64,000 nt of DNA from Odontocerum albicorne (Eukaryota > Arthropoda > Insecta > Trichoptera > Odontoceridae): contig OX463842.1 of assembly GCA_949825065.1 (NCBI GenBank), positions 2,301,501-2,365,500 of the forward strand, in the 5' to 3' direction. Positions within the stretch are counted from its first letter, which is position 1. The number at the start of each line of letters is the position of its first letter. The position numbers were made by a program, and so were the translations under genes. A model generated the notes under the pieces. It was not told the DNA's origin and made no database searches. It was given only the letters and a program-made list of their open reading frames with translations. Positions 45,974 to 57,759 of the stretch are shown piece after piece.

Positions 45974-46013
45974 GACGCTGACGTTTCGAAAACGTTACAG
46001 TTTTCATCTTCAG
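45974..46013 (-). ncRNA. Hammerhead-like core in a repeat remnant
   Basis: On the minus strand: ctgaaga, an extra t, stem II gaaaac/gttttc (six pairs), gaaa, then cgtcagcgtc. Stem III forms A-U, C-G and G-C around tcag, leaving C at the cleavage position (GUC). All invariant bases are present. The surrounding repeat can form a distal stem I from gtggtttg (45963-45970) and caaatccac (46029-46037), but with a large internal loop. Of the three core families here, this has the best cleavage triplet. Confidence 0.55.
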
Positions 46014-46138
46014 GATTTTTTTCGTGGTCAAATCCACCATAAGTGGATGTGCGTCAGATACCGCTAGCCTACAGCAGTTTCAATCACAACGTGAGTATAT
46101 TGTTCCGTCCCGGTTTGTGACCGTAACATGAGCGTGTG

Positions 46139-46402
46139 GCGACCGCGGAGAGGGCAACACATATTTCGCGCTGTCTCTCAAAACAAAATGATACCTACAC
46201 GCGACAATAAACATATTTGAAAGCGCAAAGACGAGACAGCGATATATCTCGTGCGCATTCCCGCATACGTTCAAAAAACATTATAAATACCGACGTTTGT
46301 CAATAAAATTCCTCTTTACATATTCCGATTTTGACAAGTTTTTATTTATCAACAATCATCCTCATCATCTCTCCTTTAAGGAACAGACTTTCCTAAAAGC
46401 GT
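46139..46402 (+). repeat. LTR-like repeat with TATA box (copy 1)
   Basis: Shares about 260 bases with 47764-48018: tttcgcgctgtctctcaaaa, gagacagcgatatatctcgt, a TATAAATA box followed by ccgacgtttgtcaataaaat, and ttttatttatcaac. A TATA box with a downstream aataaa suggests an LTR promoter/polyadenylation region. No termini with target duplication and no internal gag/pol were found, so this is inferred. Confidence 0.55.
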
Positions 46403-46516
46403 ATAGTTCCTTTCCACTGTGGTAGAAGAAGTGTACAGCTACTATGTTGAAATTGTTGTTAATTTTCATTAAGTTGTTGCTAAGATTTTACTATGGGGTA
46501 CCATGCTGATTTAACA

Positions 46517-46625
46517 TTTCCCTTCCTGTGATAAAAAAATCCACGCATTCCGGTGCAGTGTAATCAATACACATCAATACACATGTAAAAACGAACGATT
46601 TAAAATCGGAAAAAAATAAAAATAT
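46517..46625 (-). mobile_element. piggyBac-type MITE end fragment
   Basis: cccttcctgtgataaaaaaa and ggtgcagtgtaatcaataca match the right end of the family in inverted orientation. Homology ends near aaataaaaatatg. Confidence 0.65.
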
Positions 46626-46629
46626 GTGT

Positions 46630-47760
46630 TTAATTTATTTTACAAAAAATTTATAAGAAAATGAATTTGATAGAATACTCTGTTTCATTTGGTTTCTTAC
46701 ATTGAAAGTGAATATAAAGGGTTCTCTTTAGATCTTAAAGAAAGTGTTTTGTTCAATTCCAGCTTAATGACTCTCGTGGGTTAGCTGAGACTTCTAAAGA
46801 TATTCCTGGAAAGCATTTCGATTAGTAACTGAACACTCGCTAGTTTTTTTTAGCTGCTTCAAAAAAACATTTTCTTTTTGAAAGAAATTCCCATTAGTTC
46901 ATTACGAACCATGTTTACTACGGGTATAAATCTAAAATAAAATAAAGCTGAAATAAGTATAGAGTGGTCCAGATTAAAGTTAAAAATTTATAGTTAAATA
47001 ATGATTTGTTGTAACCAAATTAAATAACTGCAAACACGTAATAAAAATACCTTTTTTTTTAATAATATTGTCGAGATACTTGTGACTATTGGCTCACTGA
47101 TGACATTCGTCTAATCTGGCTCTTAAATTTTAAAGCGCGTACCTGTATGTTAACCGAGATATCGTTTTGATTCCTTGACGAGTGTTTTGTTTCAGATGCA
47201 GCTTAATCGTTGAATTATTTGCATTTATTCAAATTTTACGGTATGTTAAAAAAAAAATCAAGTAAGGTTGTCCCTACTACCTGATTTGTATCAGTACTTC
47301 GTGGTAACAACACAACGTCACCCATTCGCCAAATCAGTTTTTCGGAAAACATCTTGTTGAACATGTGACAAACTCTTGTTGAACATGTGACAAGTGATTT
47401 AATTCTGTTTGAACTGAATCTTCAATTGTACTGTAGAAATAATTGTAATTTGACTGTCAAAAACATTCCCGGCATTTGAATTTAAGGCTCTGAATTAAAA
47501 AAAGTGTACTTTATTCTGGGTCATCCCGTATATTCACTAAAATATTAACTTGAGTTAAAAAAAACGACACATTATTGAAATATTGCCGATTTCTACAGAA
47601 AACCTTGACAACGATGCCCTTTAGGTTATGGCGACTATATGCGCGGTCACTGAACCCACGAGACGACCTTTCCCCACCTTAACAATGCGAGACAAACAAT
47701 GCCAAAGTCCACGCGGTTGGTCATTCAACTCACTACCAGTGAAGACCGCATTCCATGAGG
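46630..47760. other. Between the two LTR-like copies, no coding signal
   Basis: If the two repeats were a pair of LTRs, this 1.3-kb interior should show a primer-binding site and gag/pol traces; I see none. A 66-codon frame at 47628 overlaps the right repeat and has no motif. Confidence 0.45.
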
Positions 47761-47763
47761 AAA

Positions 47764-48018
47764 GGAGAGAGCAACACATCTTTCGCGCTGTCTCTCAAAA
47801 CAAAAGGATACCTACGCATCGACAATAAACATATTGTGAGCGCAAATACGAGACAGCGATATATCTCGTGCGCATTCCCGCACACGTTCAAAAACATTAT
47901 AAATACCGACGTTTGTCAATAAAATTCCTCTTTACATATTCCGATTTCGACAAGTTTTTATTTATCAACAAGCATCCTCATCATCTCTTCTTTAAGGAAC
48001 AGACGTTCCTAAAAGGTG
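47764..48018 (+). repeat. LTR-like repeat with TATA box (copy 2)
   Basis: Close copy of 46139-46402 in the same orientation; both stop being similar after attcctaaaag/tttcctaaaag. The TATAAATA box is conserved. Confidence 0.55.
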
Positions 48019-48019
48019 A

Positions 48020-49030
48020 AATTGGGTCTTGCAAAATTATCCGTCAGACTAGGTGACTCGAATCTGTTATTTTTTTCAAAAAATCATTTATAAGAAGATT
48101 AACATTTCAGACAGCCTTGAGCTTGTAAGACTCCGTGTACCAACAAGAGATATGAGACAGTCGGATATATTTCTGATTGCACATGTTAGTTATTTCCTTG
48201 TTCACTCCCGCTATGAATTTTATTTCATACATTAACACCACAAATTTTCTTTTCACGACATTTATCTAACTTTTATCCTTCGATTCCTACCGTCAAACTT
48301 CGTGGCCTTATTGAAAAGTTCCTTGAATTACTCCCAGGATTTTAACAATAGGTTTGATCCCAGATAGTAACTATAAATAAATTTAAAAAGAGTCCAAATT
48401 TGGTAACTAAAGTCACGCGCTTGACGTCTTCGAGTATTGTCGTCTCTTAAATTTCTAAGGTTAAATATAAATTGAATGCTGTTCCGAAACATCTTCAAGT
48501 TGAAAACATATTTTCTTTTGATTATGGTTACATGGAAAACTGTAAGAGTCAAAATTATTTGGTAAGTCAATGCATAAAATTATAGGAAAATAAATTTACT
48601 GGTTTTTAACCTTACCTCTAAATGGGATCGCTACATATTTTCAACAATGGTGAAAGATAAAAGTCAGTCAAGTGTTCTCTGTAAAATAAAATGGAAGTCT
48701 GAACCGTCACGTCTCGTTGTAATTTAGTTAAGGTATGAAATGCAATTTGAAATTTTCTATTCTGAAGAAGCGAAATCGAATAAGAACAGGGTCTTTGCAT
48801 TTTTCTATTATGGTTCCCTAGGGATTGAATCCAATAAAGTTCCGTCATAGAATGTTTCATGAGCGGTCAGGTGACATTCTGGCATTCTATCCAGTGGGCA
48901 CATTTCCACGCGTACCGATATAACTTCAACATAGAAATCGTGACTCTATTTGAGTTTCTTATCCTACTGTGAAAAATAACACGTTGAGGTGGTTTTGACA
49001 TAGTGTTTGAATGGTTGACGAAAAAATTAC
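48020..49030. other. Intronic DNA, no gene seen
   Basis: Frames of 60-80 codons on both strands without motif. Confidence 0.4.
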
Positions 49031-49049
49031 TAAACTAATTTAAAATGCA

Positions 49050-49352
49050 AACATACAATGTTTACAAATTTACAATGTACAATACAAATTTACAATGTAC
49101 GAGTATCATATGCACTTATGTGGTATGTGTGAAATTTACAATACAAATTTACAATGTACGAGTATCATATGCACTTTTGTGGTCAAGTTGACAAGACGCA
49201 TGTCTTGGAACTCAGGAGTTTCGAGCTCGATTTTTTTTTAAGTAACTAACAAAATAAAGTTATATAATTAACTCGTCCAATGCTGAGAACACGCCTGGCG
49301 TGTCCATGTGAACATCTGCTTCATGCTCAGAACACGCGCGGCGTGTCCATGC
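49050..49352. repeat. Small direct duplications and a tRNA-like patch
   Basis: A unit containing tacaatgtacgagtatcata is duplicated about 68 bases apart (49094 and 49153). A tRNA-like stretch follows (gtggtcaagttgacaagacg and gagtttcgagctcga, 49180-49230). Then gaacacgcctggcgtgtcca and gaacacgcgcggcgtgtcca recur about 47 bases apart (49286 and 49328); each is a CG-rich palindrome. Confidence 0.7.
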
Positions 49353-49727
49353 CTAAATATTGTTAGTGTATTACATCAGCATACAATATTCGTTCATTAC
49401 TTCGAAAGAGTCCATCGCATTCGGACGTTTTCATAAATGTAGAATTTATTTTACTTCCGTGAATATTTCACGGGTTGAAACTAATTTTTATTAATCAAAT
49501 ATATTGAGCATCGATCTGGTTGTCATGCATTTTGTATCAGCAGTGAAAGAGTTAATATCCGCCTTAACAAATCTTCTAATTTATTCTAAAAGGGCTTATC
49601 GTTGTCACCGCGAAAACCACACATTTTCTATCGATGATGCCAAATTCTTACATATCAGTAGTAACGGAAATAAATTGGACAGATAAGATACCCTAGAAAT
49701 TTCAAAGTCAGTGCATCGAGGTGAACA

Positions 49728-49966
49728 TCTGGCAAACACATATATCCCAAGAATCTCTCCGCTGCTAGCCGAGATTGTCTCATCCCTCCCTCTCCCCCAG
49801 TCACCAGCCCGAATGTTTACCGTTAGAAGCATGTATCTCAGTACCAGTTTGAACATAATTCAGGCTTGTTTGTGCTCCCCTGATGATGAAATGAAAGCCT
49901 TGAAACCGGTAGAGTTATACCGTTACAAAAAGTGGAATAAACGGTGTTTGATAAAACAAATTACAA
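49728..49966 (+). mobile_element. Half of a long hairpin element with hammerhead-like core
   Basis: Matches the right half of 9431-9917, starting inside the inverted centre (caagaatctctccgctgct) and running to gataaaacaaattacaa. Core at 49880-49926: ctgatga, tgaaatgaaagcctt, gaaa, ccggta, agagtta, taccgtta. It has an intact CUGANGA box and GAAA box; stem II is weaker here than in the 37231-37277 copy. Confidence 0.75.
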
Positions 49967-49969
49967 AAA

Positions 49970-50820
49970 TAAACTTAACTGTTTTTACAATACATAAACA
50001 AAGTAACAATTAAATACCGAAGATAATCTGTCAATATCCTCTAAAACACGTATAATTTAGGATTCATTCGTCTTCAAAATGTAATTAATTTCATACCAAT
50101 GTAGTTATACAGTCAATCAACAAAACAGAACTTATAAGATATAAATTTAAAATATAAATATCTCTCATAAAGGGATTTTAGATGATAAAAAATTTCTCAC
50201 AAGGGGATTTTATAGGACCAATATCTTTAGATTAAAATACAATAAAATCAGTCTTCCTGACAATACCTTAAATTGAGGAAATGTTAGGAAAGGACTTTGC
50301 TGAACTTTACTATACACGCTTTAAAAACATTCAACAAACCAGACGTGAAGTTACCCAATAGTTTTGTTCTTGATTATAACGTGAAACTATCGTTAACAAA
50401 GCGCTTTTGGCATATTTGAATTAATTTAAAAGGTTCCGTGTATTTCTAGGAGTTTGAAAATCCATTTGAGGCATTATATCTGGGATACCAACAATATTGT
50501 AAATAACCTTTTACAAAAACATTGAATCAAATTTAGTTATTATATGAGAGTTTAGGAAAGCGGGTGTGTTTCAAAAACAGATTATAGTCAATTATGCCAG
50601 GTAGAATGTCAAGACGAAAATTAATATATCTCGAAAATTTAGTATGTACTCTTATAATAGTAAACTATGAAGAACCAAACTGGGAACCTATTTTATTTTG
50701 CATCAAAAATTTAATTTTAAACTGACATGGAAATCAAGGCTTCACGAATAATGTCATACTAACTCGTATGTTCTGGTAATTTTTAAAGAATATCTTCTTC
50801 TTCCTGGCACTTTCCCAACT
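49970..50820. other. Intronic DNA, no gene seen
   Basis: No frame or element recognised. Confidence 0.4.
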
Positions 50821-50826
50821 CATTGC

Positions 50827-51460
50827 CTAGGTAGGCTGTTGGGGTGGGCTCTTCTCGTTCTCAGGCTGTATGTTTCTCTGCAGGATTTTGGAGCATTGAG
50901 TTATCCAGGAGTTCTTGGGTCTTCCTCTGGACGGCTGTCGAGGAAGATCCACATACATTGCTTGATTTACCGTATGGTCTGGTGGTCTCCGTCTTATGTG
51001 CTCATACCATCTCAGCTGTCGCTCTTCCAGCTTACTGTTTATGTCAGTGACCCCCAGGCTACCACAAATGCGTGAGATCTTAATTCTATATTTTAGTGAT
51101 ACTCCTGCCGACCACCTAAGCATTCGCATTTCTGCTGTTTCAAGTTGCCTAGAGTAGGAGCTGTACATAGTCCAGCATTCTGAGCCATACATAATCGCGG
51201 GTCTAACGACAGTCTGGTATACCTTTCCTTTTAGTTTTATAGGCATTTTTGGGTCACACAAGACTCCTGTTATTGATCTGAATTTCATCCATCCGACACC
51301 TATTCTATGGGCAACATCCGCTGCGCACCCTCCGTCTTTGTGAATGAGTGAGCCTAGATACTTAAATGAGTCACAGCCGACAAATATTTCCCCATCCAGT
51401 TGCATTGAAGTTGTGGTATTTGGTTCTTCAAATGCCACAACTCCTTCAATGCTTTTGGGT
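50827..51460 (-). pseudogene. RTE-like reverse transcriptase C-terminal part (copy 2)
   Basis: A 203-codon frame reads SFKYLGSLIHKDGGCAADVA, then ITGVLCDPKMPIKLKGKVYQ, then TVVRPAIMYGSECWTMYSSY, then LRWYEHIRRRPPDHTVNQAM, ending with a Lys/Pro-rich tail. Same family as 30368-31090 and better preserved over its length. It lacks the catalytic FADD box and everything upstream, so it is a 5'-truncated copy. Confidence 0.82.
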
Positions 51461-51464
51461 CTTA

Positions 51465-52305
51465 AAATAATATATATGAATGAATTCCAAGATTTCTTTG
51501 TATGCTCGAAAACTTGGTTATTTTAAAGGAAGAACACGGCGAGGGTAATGATTCGGCGATCTTTCACACAAAAGCTAAGGGCGTTATTGCATGGCGAAGA
51601 ACCTTGTTATTATAAAAAAATGTTTTTAAAAGTTTGAAAATCTTTTGAACACTACCTGATGAAGAAACGAAATGATGAAAACCTTTTTCATCAATCTGAA
51701 AAGATTCTCTCTTACTGAAAAGGAATATTATTTTCGATTGATACCAAGAAATGTTGAAAGTTTGATTGGTTTCCGTAGCGATTCCGCATTCTAACGGGGT
51801 ATCTTTTACGCCTTATGTAGGGCCAGAAATAGACAAATATGAAAATTATTAATGCTACTCTAAAAAAAGGTCTTAAATAGCTCACAGTTATTGTTTAAAA
51901 AATGCAAAGCTTTTAATAATCTCTAATTTGACGAATATACTCGAGTGGGTGTTGGCCTGGTAAAAAGAATCCGTAACCAGAAGTATGAAGTATAGAAGAG
52001 CTATTTGTTTCGTATAAAATGTTTACTTCCACTTTATTTAAAACCCATCCACTATATTTTTAGCATGTTTTGTAAATTTCAAAATTTTGCGATTTTTGTA
52101 TTATTCTAAGGGGCATAAATTGTTGCCTTCAAGTGTATTTGAGTCCCTTTAACAATGACAATATCTTGACTAATTATGATTTCAAAATAAATGAATCCCT
52201 TTAAATGTGTCTTGTTATTAAAAATAAGATTGAATACGGTTTCGGTCTCTCTTTGCAATTAACAGCAAATACAATTTATAGCATTTTAAACTTCACAATC
52301 AATAT
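51465..52305. other. Intronic DNA, no gene seen
   Basis: No frame or repeat recognised. Confidence 0.4.
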
Positions 52306-52307
52306 TA

Positions 52308-52743
52308 ATTAGTTGTAAGAATTATTATCTAGTTATGAGTAGTACGCAGGTGTTAATTATTTCTATATATTAAGCATATATTAAGATTATAAAAAATAAA
52401 AATAAAATGACATGTAGGAAAATAAGATTAAGTAAGTTCATAAATTATAACATGTAAATAAGATTACTGTATTGGCCCAACTATAAGATGACCATGATTA
52501 TAAGGCGACCCCTATTTTTTCATTTGCTTTTTGGAGAAAAAAACATTTCCCTCGCCATTATAATATTATGAAAAATAAAACTCGAATATAAGGTGATCCC
52601 CCTATTTACGTGTCGCCTTTTTTAAATAAAAACCTCGCCTTATAGTCGGGCTAATACGGTAGTTAGGTAATAAATTTGTACATAGGTATAGCCTTTACAA
52701 ATATTTGTACCATTTATTACTTTGTTTAATAAAAAAAATTATA
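52308..52743 (+). mobile_element. 3' UTR of the jockey-like LINE, split by a MITE
   Basis: Same sequence as the 3' UTR of the 2691-3528 element, in the opposite orientation. Shared words include gtaggaaaataa, aagtaagttcataaat, taggtatagcc and ttactttgtttaataaaaaa. It has no coding part, so it is a very short 5'-truncated insertion. It is interrupted at 52467-52659. Confidence 0.88.
52467..52659. mobile_element. 193-bp MITE with TA target, inside the LINE 3' UTR
   Basis: Flanked by TA at 52465-52466 and 52660-52661. Left end ctgtattggcccaactataa; the complement of the right end begins ccgtattagcccgactataa. The interior contains further inverted words (taaggcgacc and related). The uninterrupted sequence (agattagttaag) is preserved in the other LINE copy, read on the minus strand near 2768. 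A TA target suggests a Tc1/mariner/pogo-type transposase. Confidence 0.9.
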
Positions 52744-52744
52744 A

Positions 52745-53580
52745 TTGAATCTATTCATCTAAATAGCCATTTTGATATTAAAATATTACTGTACTTATGT
52801 ACATAACGTAAATATTTTTGGTATATAAAGCCAAATAGCTAAGCTTCGCCCACTGTTTGACAAAGCCAATGTATACCAAATCAGTATGTAAATAAATAAA
52901 GGATATAGAAATGTCAACGTGTTGAATTTTAATTATACTTATTAAAAATCACTCTCATGAAATACAAATTGATAGCATCAATAAAAAGTGACTGTTTAAA
53001 GATGGACAATGGTGTTATGAAGAAAAAAATAAGATCATAAATAATTAGTAAAATGTCTCCTCTTTACCAATTCATACTGATTTTTTAAACTGGCTTTATA
53101 AATGGTATATTCAAACACTTTCAAGAACAATGACCGAGGAATATATATTTTGAAATTATTCATTCAAATCAACTCCATGAGTCAACTGTTATTCTAAATG
53201 CCAAGGTTTGTTAAAGAATATCGTTGATAAACAAACTGGATTGGTAATTTAATGATAACCTAAATTACCGTTTCATAGCAGCACTCGAGCTTTCATTGTG
53301 TCGATTATGGCGTATTTTTCATAAATGTATTATAGTTTTGTTGTGAGTGACAAAGCAAACGTAGATGACGAGGTTCAGAATAGATTAAGTGCAGATTCCC
53401 TGGCTTTTGAGTTATTCGTGAGTGAGCGTTTGATAATTACGATCACATACTGATAATCTGTAATCGTAACATATCTGATACACGTATGCAAATCATGGGA
53501 CACACAAGGGAACTAAAAAAAGCCAGGAAACCACCTCAGACAAATGATGAAGATTCGGTGATGTCACAGAATAGCGCATA
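52745..53580. other. Intronic DNA, no gene seen
   Basis: No recognisable element. Confidence 0.4.
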
Positions 53581-53584
53581 ATTA

Positions 53585-53990
53585 AGTTTTGAGAAGAGTT
53601 AATCGCTGTTTCATCGAGATCGTGCTGACGTGTGCACATCTACGATGGTCTGGACAAGTGGCTCGCATGCCTGAGTACAGCCTTTCAAGAAAGATCCTTT
53701 TTGGCGAACTGACAGAAGACAGAATAAAGCACAATGGGTAGCGCGAGAGATATGAGAACGTACTGCATGAGACGCTTAAAAACATGAATGTTCTACACAA
53801 CTGGGAGCATTTAAACATCAGTAGATAGATTCTAATGTAGTAGAAATATTGCTAATTATCAGGGACCCGATGGAGAACGAAGACACATTCAAGCTTCAAT
53901 CTCCTTGCCCTATATGTAATAGGATGTGTCTTTCACAAATTTGTTTACTTAGTCGTCTTTGGGAGCACCAACATCAAGAACCCTGATACC
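53585..53990 (+). pseudogene. RTE-like element C-terminus with zinc-finger-like end
   Basis: Reads LRWSGQVARMPEYSLSRKIL, then FGELTEDRIKHNG, then RYENVLHETLKNMNVLHNWE, the standard LRWxGHVxRMxxxRLPKxxxxGEL and RYKDxLKxxLKxxxI pattern. After stops, another frame reads SPCPICNRMCLSQICLLSRL and WEHQHQEP, corresponding to the C-terminal CPxCxRxC...H...H finger-like motif of these elements. Frameshifted and lacking everything upstream of the LRW motif. Confidence 0.78.
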
Positions 53991-53994
53991 ACAC

Positions 53995-55080
53995 TTTGTA
54001 TTGTGCCTTCAATTATACTCATCACAAATAATAGTACATTATATTCAATAGAATAAAACCTAGCAAGCTTATTACCATGTATCAATGACTTCCAGCCTAT
54101 CTGATACACGTAAACGAGCCGTTTAGTGAAAACCACAGTTAAACCGTTTTTTAAAAATGAACACCAACCGAAATCTTAGAAAGAATTGACGCGAGACAGG
54201 TGTCTGGCCAGCTAGGTTAAGGAGATTACACATTTGCTATTAACTGAAAATAATTAGCTACGAAAAAAAAAACTTAAAATAATTGTTAGTATAATTTTTT
54301 TGAATGAACGTTGTCAACCCCTGTCTCACTAGCTAAGGCTATCGACGTGATTGCATTCTACGATGAATGGCCGGATCCCATGTCTACACGCTCGAGGAAT
54401 CTCCCAATATCTGATAAGATTGAATATTCCTATATTATAATATTCTTTTCACATGAGCCATGTCCGGCATGTTTCGTTTCTAATAAAAGTTAACTATAGG
54501 TTGCCCCGCCTTGATAATATGAGAATGTACTGGCTTCAGGACTCTACGGCCTTGTTTTTTTTTTAATATTTATCGTATAATTTGGAAAAAATACAGTTTA
54601 GAAATTGATAACGTTTGTTTTTTGTTTAAACATAAATATTATGAAGTATGACAGTTATGATCCAGCGGCGATTTTTTAAAGTATCTTTGTTATAAGAAAG
54701 TGTTCCTAACTGTTCTTGGGTCGTATTGAAAGATTGTCTTTTTAGATCTTCAACCGCATAAGGCTCGTAGATGTATTTTTGATATTGTTTTATATTTCTT
54801 TATAACATCTGGAATAGTTTTGTGGACTCGCCTCTGCGACAATAAAGTGTATGAATTTAAGTGTTCCCGTTTGCTGTCATAGAAGACCAGCTTTGTTCAG
54901 CATAGCTACATTTAGAAGTAACATCAGCTTCAGTAACCCAGTAAGAATATGTCGAGAGTACAATACGGCATTTAACTCAGATGTGGATATATTGAGTTTA
55001 ACACTGTCAGCGTTTAGAAGGACAGTAGCTGTTATGACTGGGAAAGAACGTTTTTCTTTCATCATAACATATATTGTATC
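53995..55080. other. Intronic DNA, no gene seen
   Basis: The 82-codon frame at 54851-55099 only enters the LINE 3' end at its last residues. Confidence 0.35.
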
Positions 55081-55082
55081 CA

Positions 55083-55437
55083 TCCTTGGCATGCTTTAAG
55101 AGGGAACTGAAGAAACTCTTAATTTCTAGTCAGTAAAATAACGTGTTTCATTCCTGAATTTACCTTTTTCCTCCAACATACTTTCATTTTCCTTTAATTG
55201 ATATCTCACTTTATATGAAAAGGAATGTTCGGGGGATTGTCCGCCTTTGTGGAGTTTACAAGCGTATGCTCACGTATGTGTTCATGGATTTCGTAAACAT
55301 AAACAGTCATTTGAATGTTTTTTTGCGACCACATATCTGGTTTGATTTACTTTTGTCTGGTTGGCTGGAGGAGATTACCGCCTGGCATTAATCTCGCCAG
55401 ATTACATTTGCAATAATGCGTTGTTGAATAATAAATA
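55083..55437 (+). mobile_element. 3' end of jockey/CR1-type LINE (copy 2)
   Basis: Begins within the last codons of the reverse transcriptase (ccttggcatgctttaagagg) and includes the 3' UTR with gattgtccgcctttgtggag and the A-rich tail near 55430. Same family as 32078-32790 and 57040-57565. Confidence 0.82.
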
Positions 55438-55439
55438 AA

Positions 55440-57035
55440 TTGTACGTAATTTGAATCATATCCACTGATTTGCTAACGTAACGAAACTGTTGATAACATT
55501 AACACTGATAATTATGATCGGTATTATTTATAAATTATATATTTTTAGTAGAAATCTTGTAAAGTTTTCACCAAGTATTCTTTGAAATATTAAAAAAAAA
55601 AAAAAGATTAACTGATTTTGGCCTCATCTACATTCATACTTATTGTCATACATGCACTTTTGTTTCTCAAACTCCTGTAACTTCTTTGGTTTGCCTTTTT
55701 AACGCTTTATATTAACCCTTTAGGTGCCGCAAGGGATTAGCATGGCCGATCCCGGAGGACCGTGAATTTTTAGCAAAAATAAAACCTAATAGAATTATCT
55801 TTTTTGTATTTATATTCAAAGGATATTTTGAAGACTTGTAAGACCAAATACGTACAATATATGTCGTTTATGCCACCGTTACCCCAGAAAAACACAACTA
55901 AAACTTTAACAAAATGTCAGGGTTGTCACAGCTTATCACAGAAAATACGGAAACATACATTATTAAAATATTTGATGGAATTAAAAGTAAATGTAACACG
56001 AAAATATTAATTGTTTTAATAACGCACGGCAAGTAAATAATGTAACTATGAAATCATTTCAAATGTTAAATCAATAAAACGCAAAACTGACAACCCTGTA
56101 TTAGAGACATGTCGACTGTCATGCGAAGCTTTTAGGTAAATCTCTGTAAATTCGACAATAATTGTAAACTGTAATATTATAGTATTTATTCATCATTTCA
56201 ATAGATGTCTCTATATGTTCCATATTTTAGATTATTCGAATTAGTACTAGACATTGGCTAGACACAGGCATAAAGTTGAGCGATTCAACTCGATTATTTT
56301 GTATGGCTGGCCCTACGGGCACGGTAACAGAAAGCGAGTAAACTTGCTTAAGGCACCTAACCGGTTAATGTAAGTCATATTTATTTGATTTGTTTTAATA
56401 AATTTATATGATATATATCGTTCGACATATTCGAATGAGTAATTTATACATGTTAAAATCACGGCCGGGAGATGGCGTTATTTTCAGCACTGTTAATCGA
56501 GTCTTTGGTCTAAGAACCACTTCATTAGTCATCGCACGTATTGGAAATACTGCCCCACACATCAAGAGTCAACAACACATGTCTGGTGTTTGTGAGTATT
56601 GTGTCTAACTATAATATTGATTTTTACTTATTCTATTTAATATATTTAGTGAAAATGTTTCCAGAGAAAAGATCACGAATCCCTAATGGTACATTTCTCT
56701 TTAGCAAATAATTAAGAACGACCATTTTGAAAAAAATGGAAGTTAAATACAAAAAAACAATTACCCCTACTTAGTGATTTACTAATGTATTTAATTATTA
56801 CGAAAAAGAAGATTTTATGAAGCAATTAGTAAGACAATCCGTACTGAATATAACGAAATTACAATAGAGTAAGACCCGTTTTATTTTTTTTTTGCTAACA
56901 CTCTTTACTTCTGACCTTGTTTTGTTTTGTAGAAATAAAAACAAGGAATTAAATAGGTATAAAAAACGCATAAATGATTTTAGTGATTTAAACCACAAAA
57001 AAACATTATTGAGAGATCATAACATATTTATGTGG
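55440..57035. other. Intronic DNA, no gene seen
   Basis: No supported gene. Short frames at 55804, 56408 and 56892 lack motifs. Confidence 0.4.
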
Positions 57036-57039
57036 CACT

Positions 57040-57565
57040 ATGTTTCTTGGCAAAATATCTGTCCAATCATGGATTAGCGCTACGCTCAAACAGAGATTGT
57101 TTATTGGCCTTTCCAGTTTACCTCTCCTCTTTTTTTACGTCGTCCTTTACTGTCTACGCAGTGAGACTCTGAAATCAGTTACAAACCAATATAAGACTCG
57201 CTCCGTCCTTGGCATGCTTTAAGAAGCGACTAAAAAACTAAATTTCTAGTCAGTAAAATAACATGTTTCATTCCTGTTTTTTTTTTCTTTTCGTTTCCTC
57301 TCCACCATTCCTTCCTTTCCCTTTGATTGATGATATCTCACTTTATGTGAATAGGAATGTTCGGGTGATTGTCCGTCTTTGTGGGGTTTGTGGACATATG
57401 CTCACGTATATATTTATGGATTTCGTGAGGATGGATAGTCATTAGAATGATTTATGCGACCATGTAATTTGCTTCATTTACTTTTGTCTGGTTGATTGGA
57501 AGAGATTGCCGCCTGGCAATAATCCCGTCAGATTGTATTTGCAATAAAAGTGTTAAATAAATAAT
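57040..57565 (+). mobile_element. 3' end of jockey/CR1-type LINE (copy 3)
   Basis: Holds the decayed end of the reverse transcriptase (ISATLKQRLFIGL; then, in another frame, the VRLCNQLQTN-like segment with a changed base) and a 3' UTR nearly identical to copy 1. The tail is aataaataataaat near 57560. It lies in tandem orientation with copy 2, 1.6 kb apart. Confidence 0.82.
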
Positions 57566-57583
57566 AAATCTATTATCGTTAGC

Positions 57584-57670
57584 GGCTGTGGTCTAACAGT
57601 TAGCATTCATACTAAGAAAGCGGGAGTCCGAAGTTCGATTTCTGGAAGATTCACCTTCGGATTGGTTCGG
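57584..57670 (+). repeat. tRNA-like SINE head
   Basis: ggctgtggtctaacagttag (A-box-like) and ccgaagttcgatttctgg (B-box-like) are spaced as in a tRNA. It directly follows the A-rich LINE tail and resembles part of 28195-28360. Confidence 0.5.
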
Positions 57671-57759
57671 TTCATTTTACGTCTGAATTTAAGAATCCTG
57701 ATGGCAATTTTGCTAGCGATATTGGAATATTTCAAGTTCCATTAATTCTTTAATACATT

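Noticed and set aside
46630..47760. Interior of an autonomous LTR retrotransposon
   Set aside because: No gag, protease, reverse transcriptase or primer-binding site was recognised between the two LTR-like repeats.
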